This document shows, piece after piece, positions 1 through 5,802 of a stretch of DNA of 6,724 nucleotides. The stretch spans positions 1 through 6,724 of the forward strand of contig USOG01000080.1 in NCBI GenBank assembly GCA_900556365.1. Direction: 5' to 3'. Numbering within the stretch: the first letter of the stretch is position 1; each line of letters opens with the position of its first letter. The position numbers and the translations under genes were made by a program. Below the pieces are notes generated by a model. That model did no database searches, was not told the origin of the DNA, and saw only the letters and a list, made by a program, of their open reading frames with translations. This stretch comes from an uncultured Collinsella sp. Lineage in GTDB: Bacteria > Actinomycetota > Coriobacteriia > Coriobacteriales > Coriobacteriaceae.

Positions 1-380
1 CCCAGGTTACCACCAGCGTGGGAGAAGGCGGAACGGACATCAGCGGCGGTGCGGTTGCGGTTGTCGGTCAGGCAGTCAACGTAGACGGCGACACCGGCGG
101 GACCGTAGCCCTCGTACACGATGTTCTCGTAGACGGCGGCATCGGCACCCGAACCGAAGGCCTTGTCGATAGCGGACTTGATCTTGTCCTTGGGCATGGA
201 CTGAGCCTTGGCCTTAGCAACGGCAGCGGCGAGGCTGGCGTTGTTCTCGGGCAGCGGGTCGCCGCCGAGACGGGCAGCAACGGTGATGTTGCGGCTCAGC
301 TTGGAGAAGAGGGCGGAACGCTTGGCGTCCTGCGCGCCCTTACGATGCTTGGTTGTGGCCCACTTAGAGTGTCCGGACAT
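1..380 (-). CDS. yebC: YebC/PmpR-family DNA-binding regulatory protein, N-terminal part
   Basis: Partial gene: the first 126 codons are present and the 3' end lies beyond the left edge; the family is usually about 240-250 residues. The protein opens with the family hallmark [21 protein letters not shown], followed by [14 protein letters not shown], a basic segment [22 protein letters not shown] (about residues 47-68) and the start of the second domain, with [24 protein letters not shown] (about residues 89-112). The ATG at 380 follows a good Shine-Dalgarno, AGGAGA (386-391), six bases upstream. Proteins of this family are cytoplasmic; some bind DNA as transcriptional regulators (PmpR) and others (TACO1, YebC) have been linked to ribosome function at proline-rich stretches. 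Which role applies here cannot be read from the sequence. Codon choice is strongly biased to AAG, AAC and GGT/GGC, consistent with good expression. Family assignment is firm; the precise function is not. Confidence 0.96.
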   Translation of the reverse strand, partial: MSGHSKWATTKHRKGAQDAKRSALFSKLSRNITVAARLGGDPLPENNASLAAAVAKAKAQSMPKDKIKSAIDKAFGSGADAAVYENIVYEGYGPAGVAVYVDCLTDNRNRTAADVRSAFSHAGGNL

Positions 381-479
381 ACGTGTCTCCTATCGGTTTC
401 GACCTAAAGCCCAGCGCAGATGCTCGGGCAATATAAACAAACGCTATAAATGATATACCTACTGGCCTGTGAGATAAAC

Positions 480-486
480 AAAAAAA
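480..486 (-). other. Run of seven T on the minus strand downstream of the DUF6020-like gene
   Basis: A run of seven A on the plus strand (T7 in the minus-strand transcript) lies about 25 bases past the hairpin at 512-546. It is too far from that hairpin for a classical intrinsic terminator, and no strong stem lies directly before it. The rest of 381-511 is AT-richer than the genes, as expected for the yebC promoter and leader, but I found no convincing -35/-10 pair. Confidence 0.3.
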
Positions 487-511
487 TGAAGCCACCATGA
501 TGATGCAACCC

Positions 512-546
512 TTTGGTGCAAAGCAACCTGACCCCTTTGCACCAAA
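512..546 (-). repeat. Perfect 12-bp hairpin element with G-rich core (element E1)
   Basis: The arms 512-523 (TTTGGTGCAAAG) and 535-546 (CTTTGCACCAAA) are perfectly complementary across an 11-base loop. Read on the minus strand the centre is AAAGGGGTCAGGTTGCTTT. The element directly touches the TAA stop codon (547-549) of the DUF6020-like gene. It shares its core and architecture with 2767-2809 but has different distal arms. It could act as a transcription terminator or 3' stabiliser, yet no T-run follows directly. A REP-like repeat is the alternative. Confidence 0.8.
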
Positions 547-2730
547 TTAGGACCAGAGGAGATCGCTGCGGGTGATGGTGGCGCCGATGGCAAAGGGCAT
601 GCAGGCGATGACCGGATACAGATAGCGCATGTAGGTCGAGCCGTTGCAGGGACCGATCAGGCACACGGCGAGCACGCCCAGCAGCGGCACCCAAATGGCC
701 AGCCCGCGCCACGAATGACGACGTAGCAGATAGACCACCACGGCGATCATGATCCACACATAGGTGGCCGAGCTCATGGCGAGCGAGATAAACGGGATGC
801 GTTGTACTGCCACGCGATATAGGTTGATCAGGTGGTCGCACCAGCGCACAACCTTGCTATCGACCGGATGGAAGTCAAAGTACTTGAGGTTATCGGGCTT
901 CGCCATGATCTCGGCACTGCGCGCCGTGCTGTAGACCCATGCGTCGCGAGCGCTCGGATAAAAATACCCATAGTAGTTATTGATGAGCGCCGAGATATAG
1001 CACCCGGGGTCCTTTTTGAACATCTGGGCCCACACCTCAAAATAGGCCTTGATGTCCTCCTGCGAGGCATACTCGTTAAAGCAATTTTTGACGGCGTCCG
1101 ACTTATCCGGGTTGTAACGGCGGCCCAGGTTCTCGTACTTGAGCACACGGTCGATCACGGCACGCTCTTCGTCGGTCACCAAGCCGTCGCAAGGAGCCTC
1201 CACGATGGTGCCGTCCTCCTTAACCGTGGGGTTGACGCCCGAGTTGAGGCCGTCGTGCTTTTGGACGAAACGAGCCGTCTGCTGGAACGGAATCGAGAGG
1301 ATTTCGCGCTTGGAACCAGGCGTGATGTCATGCGCCGGCATAAAGACCTTGGTGAAGTACATATTGGAGGCAAGGCAGAGTACAAGCACCGCAAGAACTC
1401 CCACCCAGCGGAAACGCGGGATGGCGCCCGAAGGCGCAGCACCAGCCTGCTTGGCTGCACGACGAGCCACATGCGCGTCCCATGCGCAAAACGCCGCCGC
1501 GATTACGCATGCCGCCAGGGGAAACACCAGGCCGCCGTTACGCAGAAACGTGGAACCCATGGCGCCCAGAGCGAGCAGCAGCCAGTCATGGCGCGCAAAG
1601 AGCACGGGCCTCTGTTCGCCCGCACGCTCGGCATTGGCATCGCGACGGGGCAGGCCGCAGGCCACGAGCTTCACGGTCTGCACCAACAGCACCAAAAACG
1701 CATCGGCAAACAGCACATCTTTGGTAAGCAGGGCCGCGTAATTGGAGAACATGGGCATAAACACAAAGAACAGCAAGATCACGCCGCGGACCGGCAGGCT
1801 CACGCCCAGCTTGCGCAGCGACGAGATGGAATAGGCCATGCAGGCGGCCGTAATGACGAACTGAGCGCAGGTGTAGATGGCAAGACCTGCGTTGGCGCTG
1901 TTGAACAGTGAAAGCCCCAGCTGGACGCATGAACCGATGATAGCCGTGTGCACCACGGGGTGATGTCCGTTGAGCAACACATTGGGATTGAGCAGACGCA
2001 GGTAGTCACTCGTGCCGTTGGGGTAGTTGAACCACTGGCGAATCTGCGCACCCGTGTCTCCCATAAAAAGGCCGGGCAGCGAAGCGATGAGCGTGGGCGC
2101 CCAGGCGATCATAAGCACCAGGAAGGGCCCGGCAAAGGGATGGACCGAGAGCACGGCGTGAGCCACACGCCATATGCGGCCAAAGTGCGCTTCGGAAAAC
2201 GGAATGCGCCGAGAGCTCAGCCAATCTAGACACTCAAAAGCCAGGTAGAAGGCAACGACCGCCAAGAGCATCCAGCCCGCACCGCCTATCCAGGCGCAGA
2301 TGATGCGGGCCTTGTCGCCGAGCACGATCTCGGCCGAATCGGTGAGGTCGTAGCTGCGGCCAAACACCATGCAGACGGCAAAGAACAGCGACGGAAGGAT
2401 CACCGAGGGACGCCAAGCGTCGCCGCGGCCAAAGAATACGTAGCGAAACGGCAGCGTGAGCAGGCAGGCAAGCGCAAGCAGCATGACCGCGTCGGTATGG
2501 CCGGCAAACGAGAGGAGCACCTCGTAGCACACGTACAGCATGCCCGAGGCTTTGGGGTCAATCGCCAAGACTGCGTTGCTCGACACCGGGGCGGGATCGA
2601 TGGAAAACGCCGTGGTCGCCAACAGCGCGAGCAAAAATGCGATGAGCGTCTGCTTGGCGGGGTAGCGCTTAAACCAGACGATGCGGGCAGCGTCGCGCGC
2701 AGCCGTTGTGGAGAGGTCGGAATCCTTCAC
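547..2730 (-). CDS. Large polytopic membrane protein, DUF6020-like, putative GT-C-type glycosyltransferase
   Basis: A 727-residue integral membrane protein with roughly 14 hydrophobic segments: near residues 27-45, 64-100 (two), 108-124, 142-166, 199-220, 255-277, 283-304, 314-358 (two), 382-418 (two), 441-460, and, after a polar stretch of about 185 residues (461-645), three more at 646-668, 676-692 and 700-718. Residues 219-235 contain PGLFMGDTGAQIRQWF, followed by HHPVVHT at 256-262. A PG-x(4)-D-x(3)-Q motif plus HHP after a transmembrane segment is what I associate with DUF6020 and GT-C-fold, lipid-linked-sugar-dependent glycosyltransferases, where an acidic residue in an early outer loop is catalytic; D225 would be the candidate. 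The C-terminal TYMRYLYPV resembles the conserved R-Y-P region. The start is a GTG at 2730 with AAAGG (2741-2745) upstream, an average site. A role in glycosylating envelope polymers or proteins is inference; the substrate is unknown. Hairpin repeats lie at both ends of the gene. Confidence 0.85.
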   Translation of the reverse strand: MKDSDLSTTAARDAARIVWFKRYPAKQTLIAFLLALLATTAFSIDPAPVSSNAVLAIDPKASGMLYVCYEVLLSFAGHTDAVMLLALACLLTLPFRYVFFGRGDAWRPSVILPSLFFAVCMVFGRSYDLTDSAEIVLGDKARIICAWIGGAGWMLLAVVAFYLAFECLDWLSSRRIPFSEAHFGRIWRVAHAVLSVHPFAGPFLVLMIAWAPTLIASLPGLFMGDTGAQIRQWFNYPNGTSDYLRLLNPNVLLNGHHPVVHTAIIGSCVQLGLSLFNSANAGLAIYTCAQFVITAACMAYSISSLRKLGVSLPVRGVILLFFVFMPMFSNYAALLTKDVLFADAFLVLLVQTVKLVACGLPRRDANAERAGEQRPVLFARHDWLLLALGAMGSTFLRNGGLVFPLAACVIAAAFCAWDAHVARRAAKQAGAAPSGAIPRFRWVGVLAVLVLCLASNMYFTKVFMPAHDITPGSKREILSIPFQQTARFVQKHDGLNSGVNPTVKEDGTIVEAPCDGLVTDEERAVIDRVLKYENLGRRYNPDKSDAVKNCFNEYASQEDIKAYFEVWAQMFKKDPGCYISALINNYYGYFYPSARDAWVYSTARSAEIMAKPDNLKYFDFHPVDSKVVRWCDHLINLYRVAVQRIPFISLAMSSATYVWIMIAVVVYLLRRHSWRGLAIWVPLLGVLAVCLIGPCNGSTYMRYLYPVIACMPFAIGATITRSDLLWS

Positions 2731-2766
2731 AGTCCGAAAGCCTTTCTAGAAACCTATCAAACTCGG

Positions 2767-2809
2767 CAAGACCACCACAAAAGTGCCTGTCCCCTTTGTG
2801 GTGGTCTTG
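2767..2809 (-). repeat. Perfect 15-bp hairpin element with G-rich core (element E2)
   Basis: The arms 2767-2781 (CAAGACCACCACAAA) and 2795-2809 (TTTGTGGTGGTCTTG) pair perfectly around a 13-base loop. On the minus strand the centre reads AAAGGGGACAGGCACTTTT, matching 14 of 19 positions of the centre of the element at 512-546, while the outer arms are unrelated. It begins one base after the lgt stop codon (2811-2813) and ends 36 bases before the start of the DUF6020-like gene. Past the stem on the minus strand comes CTTGCCGAGTTTGATAGG-like sequence with no T-run, so it is not a textbook intrinsic terminator, though such a strong stem could still slow polymerase or protect the lgt mRNA 3' end. 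Confidence 0.85.
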
Positions 2810-2810
2810 A

Positions 2811-3632
2811 TTAGGCGTCGAGGTAGATGCGCTGGGGGCGATTGCGGTGTCGGGCGAAGATGATGAGCGCCAGACCGGCGATCACGAGTGGCAAACTCAG
2901 CAGCTGGCCCATGGTGATGACGCCGCCCAACAGATAACCCAGCTGGGCATCGGGCACGCGCACGAACTCAACGAGAAAGCGGACGATGCCGTACCCCATC
3001 ACGAACACGCCCATAAACGTGCCCTGGGGCAGTAGCGGCTTTTTGCGGCTGAGCACCTGCAAAATACAGAAGAGCACGACGCCCTCAAGAAACGCCTCGT
3101 AGAGCTGAGAGGGATGGCGCGGCATATCGCCCGCAGTGCCGCCAAAGACCACGCCCCAGGGCAGATCGGTCGGCTTACCCCACAGCTCGCCGTTGACGAA
3201 ATTGGCGCAACGTCCCAGGCACAGCGCCAGCGGAGCACCGATCACGGCAAGGTCGGCGATGGTCCAGGCGTCGAGCTTATACATGCGGCATACAATGATG
3301 CCGCCCAAGATGCCGCCCACCAGGCCACCGTGGAAGCTCATGCCGCCCTCGTTGGTGGCAAAGATCTCGAGCGGATGGGTCCAATAGTAGCCATCGCCGT
3401 AAAAGACGACGTAAAACAGGCGAGCGCCGATAATGAGGCCAAAGACCGCGCCGACCACGACGCTCGTCAGGTCATCAATCGTAATGTCGAAGCCCCAACG
3501 ACGCTGCGTACGGTACATAACGACCGCCGTGAGCAGAGCGCCGACCACGTAGGCCAGGCCGTACCAGTAGATGGTGATGGGGCCCGCCGAGATTGCGACG
3601 GGATCAAGCATATGGTAGAGGTCGTTGAGCAT
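2811..3632 (-). CDS. lgt: Prolipoprotein diacylglyceryl transferase (Lgt)
   Basis: A 273-residue membrane enzyme that transfers diacylglyceryl from phosphatidylglycerol to the lipobox cysteine of prolipoproteins, the first step of lipoprotein maturation at the outer face of the cytoplasmic membrane. The family signature is clear: SFHGGLVGG (99-107), GRCANFVNGELWG (140-152), HPSQLYEA (173-180) and YGIVRFLVEFVR (214-225). Residues matching those essential in E. coli Lgt are all present: Y24, H101, R141, N144, E149, Y214, R218, E222. About seven hydrophobic segments are visible. The ATG at 3632 is chosen because AGGGGG (3639-3644) lies six bases upstream and the protein then begins MLNDLYHMLDPVA, normal for the family; a further in-frame TTG at 3659 would add nine unconserved residues. 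It ends TAA, one base before a strong hairpin. Confidence 0.97.
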   Translation of the reverse strand: MLNDLYHMLDPVAISAGPITIYWYGLAYVVGALLTAVVMYRTQRRWGFDITIDDLTSVVVGAVFGLIIGARLFYVVFYGDGYYWTHPLEIFATNEGGMSFHGGLVGGILGGIIVCRMYKLDAWTIADLAVIGAPLALCLGRCANFVNGELWGKPTDLPWGVVFGGTAGDMPRHPSQLYEAFLEGVVLFCILQVLSRKKPLLPQGTFMGVFVMGYGIVRFLVEFVRVPDAQLGYLLGGVITMGQLLSLPLVIAGLALIIFARHRNRPQRIYLDA

Positions 3633-3659
3633 ATCGATCCCCCTGCTCCCTACATACAA

Positions 3660-3692
3660 ATGCGGCCACGGGCCTTACGCTCGCAGCCGCAT
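3660..3692 (-). other. Hairpin in the lgt 5' region
   Basis: ATGCGGC (3660-3666) and GCCGCAT (3686-3692) can form a perfect 7-bp stem with a 19-base loop, 28 bases upstream of the lgt start on the minus strand. It may be leader structure or chance in GC-rich DNA. No known riboswitch is recognised here. Confidence 0.35.
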
Positions 3693-3697
3693 ATTTG

Positions 3698-3708
3698 GAC
3701 GTAACGTC
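3698..3708. promoter_or_regulatory. Small inverted repeat GACGT-A-ACGTC upstream of lgt
   Basis: A perfect 5-bp inverted repeat with a one-base centre lies in the nifU-lgt gap, 66 bases upstream of the lgt start. Its size and symmetry suit a dimeric transcription factor site, but there is no second copy in the window and the regulator is unknown. Confidence 0.25.
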
Positions 3709-3710
3709 TA

Positions 3711-3730
3711 TGCGGAGCGTACCGTCCGCA
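3711..3730 (-). terminator. Weak stem-loop just after the NifU-domain gene
   Basis: TGCGGA (3711-3716) and TCCGCA (3725-3730) form a 6-bp GC-rich stem with an 8-base loop, beginning 11 bases past the stop codon of the NifU-domain gene on the minus strand. No U-tract follows, so termination here is only a possibility. Confidence 0.25.
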
Positions 3731-3741
3731 GCTTTCGCATC

Positions 3742-4020
3742 TTAGAACGGCGCGTACTCGTCGTACAGGTCCTCTGCCTCGCCGGAAGCATTGACCTGTT
3801 CAACGCGGGTAACGCCGGGCACATGCTCCTTCAGGATGCGCTCGATACCCATGGAAAGGGTTAGCGAGCTCATGGGGCAGCCGGCGCAGGCGCCCTGCAG
3901 CTCCAGCTTGACGACGCCCTCGTCGTCGACGCCCACATACTCCATATCGCCGCCGTCGGCCTGCAGGTTGGGGCGGATCTCTTCAAGAACCTTCTTAAGC
4001 AGCTCTTCGTTAACAGCCAC
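3742..4020 (-). CDS. NifU C-terminal-domain iron-sulfur cluster scaffold/carrier protein
   Basis: A 92-residue soluble protein that is essentially one NifU C-terminal (Nfu) domain. It starts MAVNEELLKKVLEEIRPNLQ, continues with the conserved ADGGDMEYVGVDDEGVVKL (21-39) and the cluster-ligating motif GACAGCPMSS with C45 and C48, and then the helix ending at about residue 65. Family members assemble or carry Fe-S clusters and hand them to apoproteins in the cytoplasm; a dimer usually holds the cluster through the two CxxC pairs. There is no NifU N-terminal or HesB/IscA-like domain, as is common for stand-alone Nfu proteins of Gram-positive bacteria. The start is GTG at 4020, supported by a strong AAGGAG-type site (4026-4032) five bases upstream. 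No other Fe-S assembly genes lie nearby, so its placement says little about its clients. Confidence 0.95.
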   Translation of the reverse strand: MAVNEELLKKVLEEIRPNLQADGGDMEYVGVDDEGVVKLELQGACAGCPMSSLTLSMGIERILKEHVPGVTRVEQVNASGEAEDLYDEYAPF

Positions 4021-4043
4021 AGGGGCTCCTTTCTCACAATAAC

Positions 4044-4057
4044 GCGGGCACGCCCGC
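4044..4057. promoter_or_regulatory. GC-rich inverted repeat GCGGGC-AC-GCCCGC before the NifU-domain gene
   Basis: A perfect 6-bp inverted repeat with a two-base centre lies 24-37 bases upstream of the GTG start, just ahead of the ribosome binding site. It could be an operator or a compact mRNA hairpin. Low-complexity GC makes chance plausible. Confidence 0.3.
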
Positions 4058-4130
4058 AGACAGAAGCTATGTTACTACAGCCATGTACCCGCTCACGAGC
4101 CGTCCATGCGCGCAGACGCGACTTTCACGA

Positions 4131-4161
4131 GTAGTCAATTTGGGACGGGGCTCTTTTGGCT
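4131..4161 (+). repeat. GGGACGGGG-core repeat (element E3)
   Basis: The 31 bases beginning GTAGTCAATTTGGGACGGGG match, at 28 of 31 positions, the reverse complement of 5764-5794 between coaX and the OPT gene. The core GGGACGGGG is at 4142-4150 on the plus strand. The copy lies in the 170-bp gap between the deaminase gene and the NifU-domain gene. Its outer arms are not self-complementary, so it looks like a decayed or partial copy. Just beside it is the 12-base palindrome CGCCAGCTGGCG (4169-4180). Confidence 0.75.
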
Positions 4162-4190
4162 GTTTTGCCGCCAGCTGGCGTTGGCACGCG

Positions 4191-4715
4191 CTACTGCTGA
4201 GCTTGTCCCCCGGTACCAATCTGAACATCGACGATGACCTGGCGGTAGCTGATGCCGCAGGAGTCGAGAATGCGGCGGCTGATACGGCCGTCGTCGGTAT
4301 CGGCATACTTGTTGTCCAGGTAGACGACCTCGCCCACGCCCACCTGCGCCAGGATCTTGGCACAGTCGTGGCACGGAAACAGCGTGACGTAGACCGTGGA
4401 ACCCTCAAGGTCTTTGAGCGAGCCGCGGTAGTTGAGCACGGCGTTGGCCTCGGCATGCACCACGTAGTTGTGCTTATCCTGCAACGGGTCGTCGCTCGTG
4501 CCCCACGGGAAAAAGTCGTCGTTGAGTGCCGAGGGCGTACCGTTGTAGCCCACCGAAAGGATGCGGTGGTTGGTGTTGGCGATGCACGCGCCCACCTGCG
4601 TGTTGGGGTCCTTACTGCGGCGCTGCGCGGCGATGGCCACGCTCATAAAGAACTCATCCCAGCTAATAACGTCGCGGCGCTTGCCCGACGCGGTTTGATG
4701 AAGATCGTCCGACAT
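4191..4715 (-). CDS. dCMP deaminase / ComEB-family zinc-dependent cytidine/deoxycytidylate deaminase
   Basis: A 174-residue cytoplasmic enzyme of the cytidine/deoxycytidylate deaminase fold. The catalytic zinc site is intact: VVHAEANAV gives H87 as zinc ligand and E89 as proton shuttle, and FPCHDCAKIL gives C115 and C118. Other family blocks are ISWDEFFMSVAIAAQRRSKDPNTQVGA (17-43), the substrate-side loop SVGYNGTPSAL (54-64), and VYVTLFPC and VVYLDNKYAD toward the C terminus. The expected reaction is dCMP to dUMP, feeding thymidylate synthesis; a cytidine-type substrate cannot be excluded. The ATG at 4715 is preferred over an in-frame ATG at 4796 because a near-perfect GGAGGTG (4722-4728) lies just upstream and conservation begins here; the longer version would nearly touch coaX. 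ComEB is the B. subtilis homologue, but no competence genes are adjacent, so I do not give the symbol. Confidence 0.93.
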   Translation of the reverse strand: MSDDLHQTASGKRRDVISWDEFFMSVAIAAQRRSKDPNTQVGACIANTNHRILSVGYNGTPSALNDDFFPWGTSDDPLQDKHNYVVHAEANAVLNYRGSLKDLEGSTVYVTLFPCHDCAKILAQVGVGEVVYLDNKYADTDDGRISRRILDSCGISYRQVIVDVQIGTGGQAQQ

Positions 4716-4749
4716 GGCAGACACCTCCGAAATCGCAATAGTTTGACCC

Positions 4750-4755
4750 ATTGTA
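4750..4755 (-). promoter_or_regulatory. Possible -10 box for the deaminase gene
   Basis: TACAAT on the minus strand (five of six matches to TATAAT) lies 34 bases upstream of the ATG at 4715, ahead of the ribosome binding site. No acceptable -35 box is seen at 16-18 bases. Directly upstream is a tandem 7-mer, AGGTGGA twice on the plus strand (4758-4771). Weak support for a separate promoter in the 83-bp coaX-deaminase gap. Confidence 0.3.
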
Positions 4756-4798
4756 GCAGGTGGAAGGTGGAGACGTTTTTGTCCCATCGCCCCCATCG

Positions 4799-5650
4799 CT
4801 ACGCGCGGCGGGGCTTTTGGTTGATGTGGTAGAGCTCGGCGAGACCCCGCAACGTCAGCGCATCGTCGACCGTCAGGCTATGGCCGACAAGGGCCGCAAG
4901 CGCCTCGGCATCGTCGCCGGTAATGACGATGGGCACATCGCCCTCCCCCGCGGCCTTGGTCGCGCGCATCTCGGCTAGCACCATGTCGAGCATGCCGTCG
5001 ATGCGGGCAACCTCGCCCAAGACCACGCCCGAGCGCATGGCCTCACGCGTGTTGCGACCGATGACGTGCGTCGGTGCCGAGGGCTCGACCTGCGGCAGGC
5101 GCGCCGCAGCGGCCGAAAGGGAGCGGGCGCCGAGCGCCAGCCCCGGCGCGATAACGCCGCCGACAAAGGTACCGTGCGCGTCGATGACCTCGATATTGGT
5201 CGTCGTGCCCAGGTCGATCACAATACACGGCGAGCCGTAGACGGCGCGGGCAGCCACGGCGTCGGCGATGCGATCGGGACCGATCTCGGCCGGATCGTCG
5301 TAGTGCACGGGCATGCCGGTCTTAAGTCCCGGCCCCACCGTGAGCACGCGCCCCGTGCAGGTACGGGAAAGTGCCGCCTTCCACGGGCGCTCGAGCGCCG
5401 GGACCACGCAGCTCAGCACAGCAGCCGCGGGAACAAGCGCACCCGGCATGCCCGCATCGGCCGCCAGCGCGGCCATGACCTGCGTGAGCCTCATGCGCGC
5501 CTCGTCGGCTGTGATGCTCGACGGCGTGGTGATCTCGCACGTCGCAAGCGGGCATTCCTGTGCCGCGGCCGAATCCTCTGCAAACAGGCCAAAACGAATG
5601 AACGTGTTGCCCACGTCGACCGTCAATATATATGCGCACCCATTAAGCAT
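4799..5650 (-). CDS. coaX: Type III pantothenate kinase (CoaX)
   Basis: A 283-residue cytoplasmic enzyme phosphorylating pantothenate, the first committed step of coenzyme A synthesis. It belongs to the ASKHA (actin-like ATPase) fold. Motifs in order: the phosphate-binding VDVGNTFIRFGLF at 11-23 (D12, G14, N15, T16), GPDRIADAVAA at 124-134 with the conserved D126 and R127, the second phosphate loop VIDLGTTTNIEVID at 144-157 (D146, T149), then FVGGVIAPGL (162-170), and a late VITGDDAEAL (242-251) corresponding to the adenosine-side glycine motif. CoaX enzymes are not feedback-inhibited by CoA, unlike CoaA. The ATG at 5650 is chosen because GAAAGGAG (5659-5666) lies eight bases upstream and the first P-loop is then at its usual place; the frame stays open to 5833 but that part is intergenic repeat. 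The length is slightly above the usual 255-265 residues. Confidence 0.95.
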   Translation of the reverse strand: MLNGCAYILTVDVGNTFIRFGLFAEDSAAAQECPLATCEITTPSSITADEARMRLTQVMAALAADAGMPGALVPAAAVLSCVVPALERPWKAALSRTCTGRVLTVGPGLKTGMPVHYDDPAEIGPDRIADAVAARAVYGSPCIVIDLGTTTNIEVIDAHGTFVGGVIAPGLALGARSLSAAAARLPQVEPSAPTHVIGRNTREAMRSGVVLGEVARIDGMLDMVLAEMRATKAAGEGDVPIVITGDDAEALAALVGHSLTVDDALTLRGLAELYHINQKPRRA

Positions 5651-5677
5651 CGTCGGCGCTCCTTTCGTCTGTCCAGC

Positions 5678-5704
5678 AGTATATCCCGTAGGCAAGGCGG
5701 TCAA
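5678..5704 (-). promoter_or_regulatory. Candidate coaX promoter
   Basis: On the minus strand TTGACC (5699-5704) is followed after 15 bases by TATACT (5678-5683), placing the transcript start about 20 bases before the coaX start codon. Both boxes are good matches, but the spacer is shorter than the usual 17. The -35 box lies inside the 12-base sequence (5700-5711) shared with the repeat at 4134-4145. Confidence 0.4.
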
Positions 5705-5708
5705 TTTG

Positions 5709-5745
5709 GGATGATTTTTTAATCCCCGTCCCAGAAAAATCATCC
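5709..5745 (-). repeat. Perfect 11-bp hairpin element with GGGACGGGG core (element E4)
   Basis: GGATGATTTTT (5709-5719) and AAAAATCATCC (5735-5745) pair perfectly over a 15-base loop that carries CCCCGTCCC (5724-5732), i.e. GGGACGGGG on the minus strand. It sits between the divergently transcribed coaX and OPT genes, so a role as a gene-end terminator is unlikely. Its core is shared with 4131-4161 and 5758-5797 while its arms are its own. Confidence 0.8.
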
Positions 5746-5757
5746 TTCGGCTTCGCC

Positions 5758-5797
5758 TGGGGTAGCTAAAAAAGCCCCGTCCCAAAATGACTACCTT
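5758..5797 (-). repeat. GGGACGGGG-core repeat with short GGTAG/CTACC arms (element E5)
   Basis: GGTAG (5761-5765) and CTACC (5791-5795) close the element, extended by G-T wobbles outside; the inner arms are imperfect. The core CCCCGTCCC is at 5775-5783 (GGGACGGGG on the minus strand). Positions 5764-5794 match the repeat at 4131-4161 at 28 of 31 bases in opposite orientation. It lies 12 bases beyond the preceding hairpin, in the same orientation. Confidence 0.75.
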
Positions 5798-5802
5798 GCG
5801 GC

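Noticed and set aside
512..546. Classical rho-independent terminator after the DUF6020-like gene
   Set aside because: The stem is strong, but the loop is 11 bases and the next T-run is about 25 bases away. The shared core with another hairpin points to a repeat family rather than a simple terminator.
404..841. Minus-strand open frame of 145 codons spanning the end of the DUF6020-like gene
   Set aside because: It is in another frame of the same strand, runs through the hairpin element, and has no ribosome binding site or motif.
832..1911. A 359-codon open frame on the plus strand
   Set aside because: It lies wholly antisense to the DUF6020-like gene, is rich in H, R and Q typical of shadow frames in GC-rich DNA, shows no recognisable motif, and overlaps a protein with clear membrane topology.
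3114..3704. Plus-strand open frame of 196 codons opposite lgt
   Set aside because: Antisense shadow of lgt, whose catalytic residues are all intact.
4716..4796. In-frame N-terminal extension of the deaminase by 27 codons
   Set aside because: The GGAGGTG at 4722-4728 marks the internal ATG at 4715 as the real start. The extension lacks family similarity.
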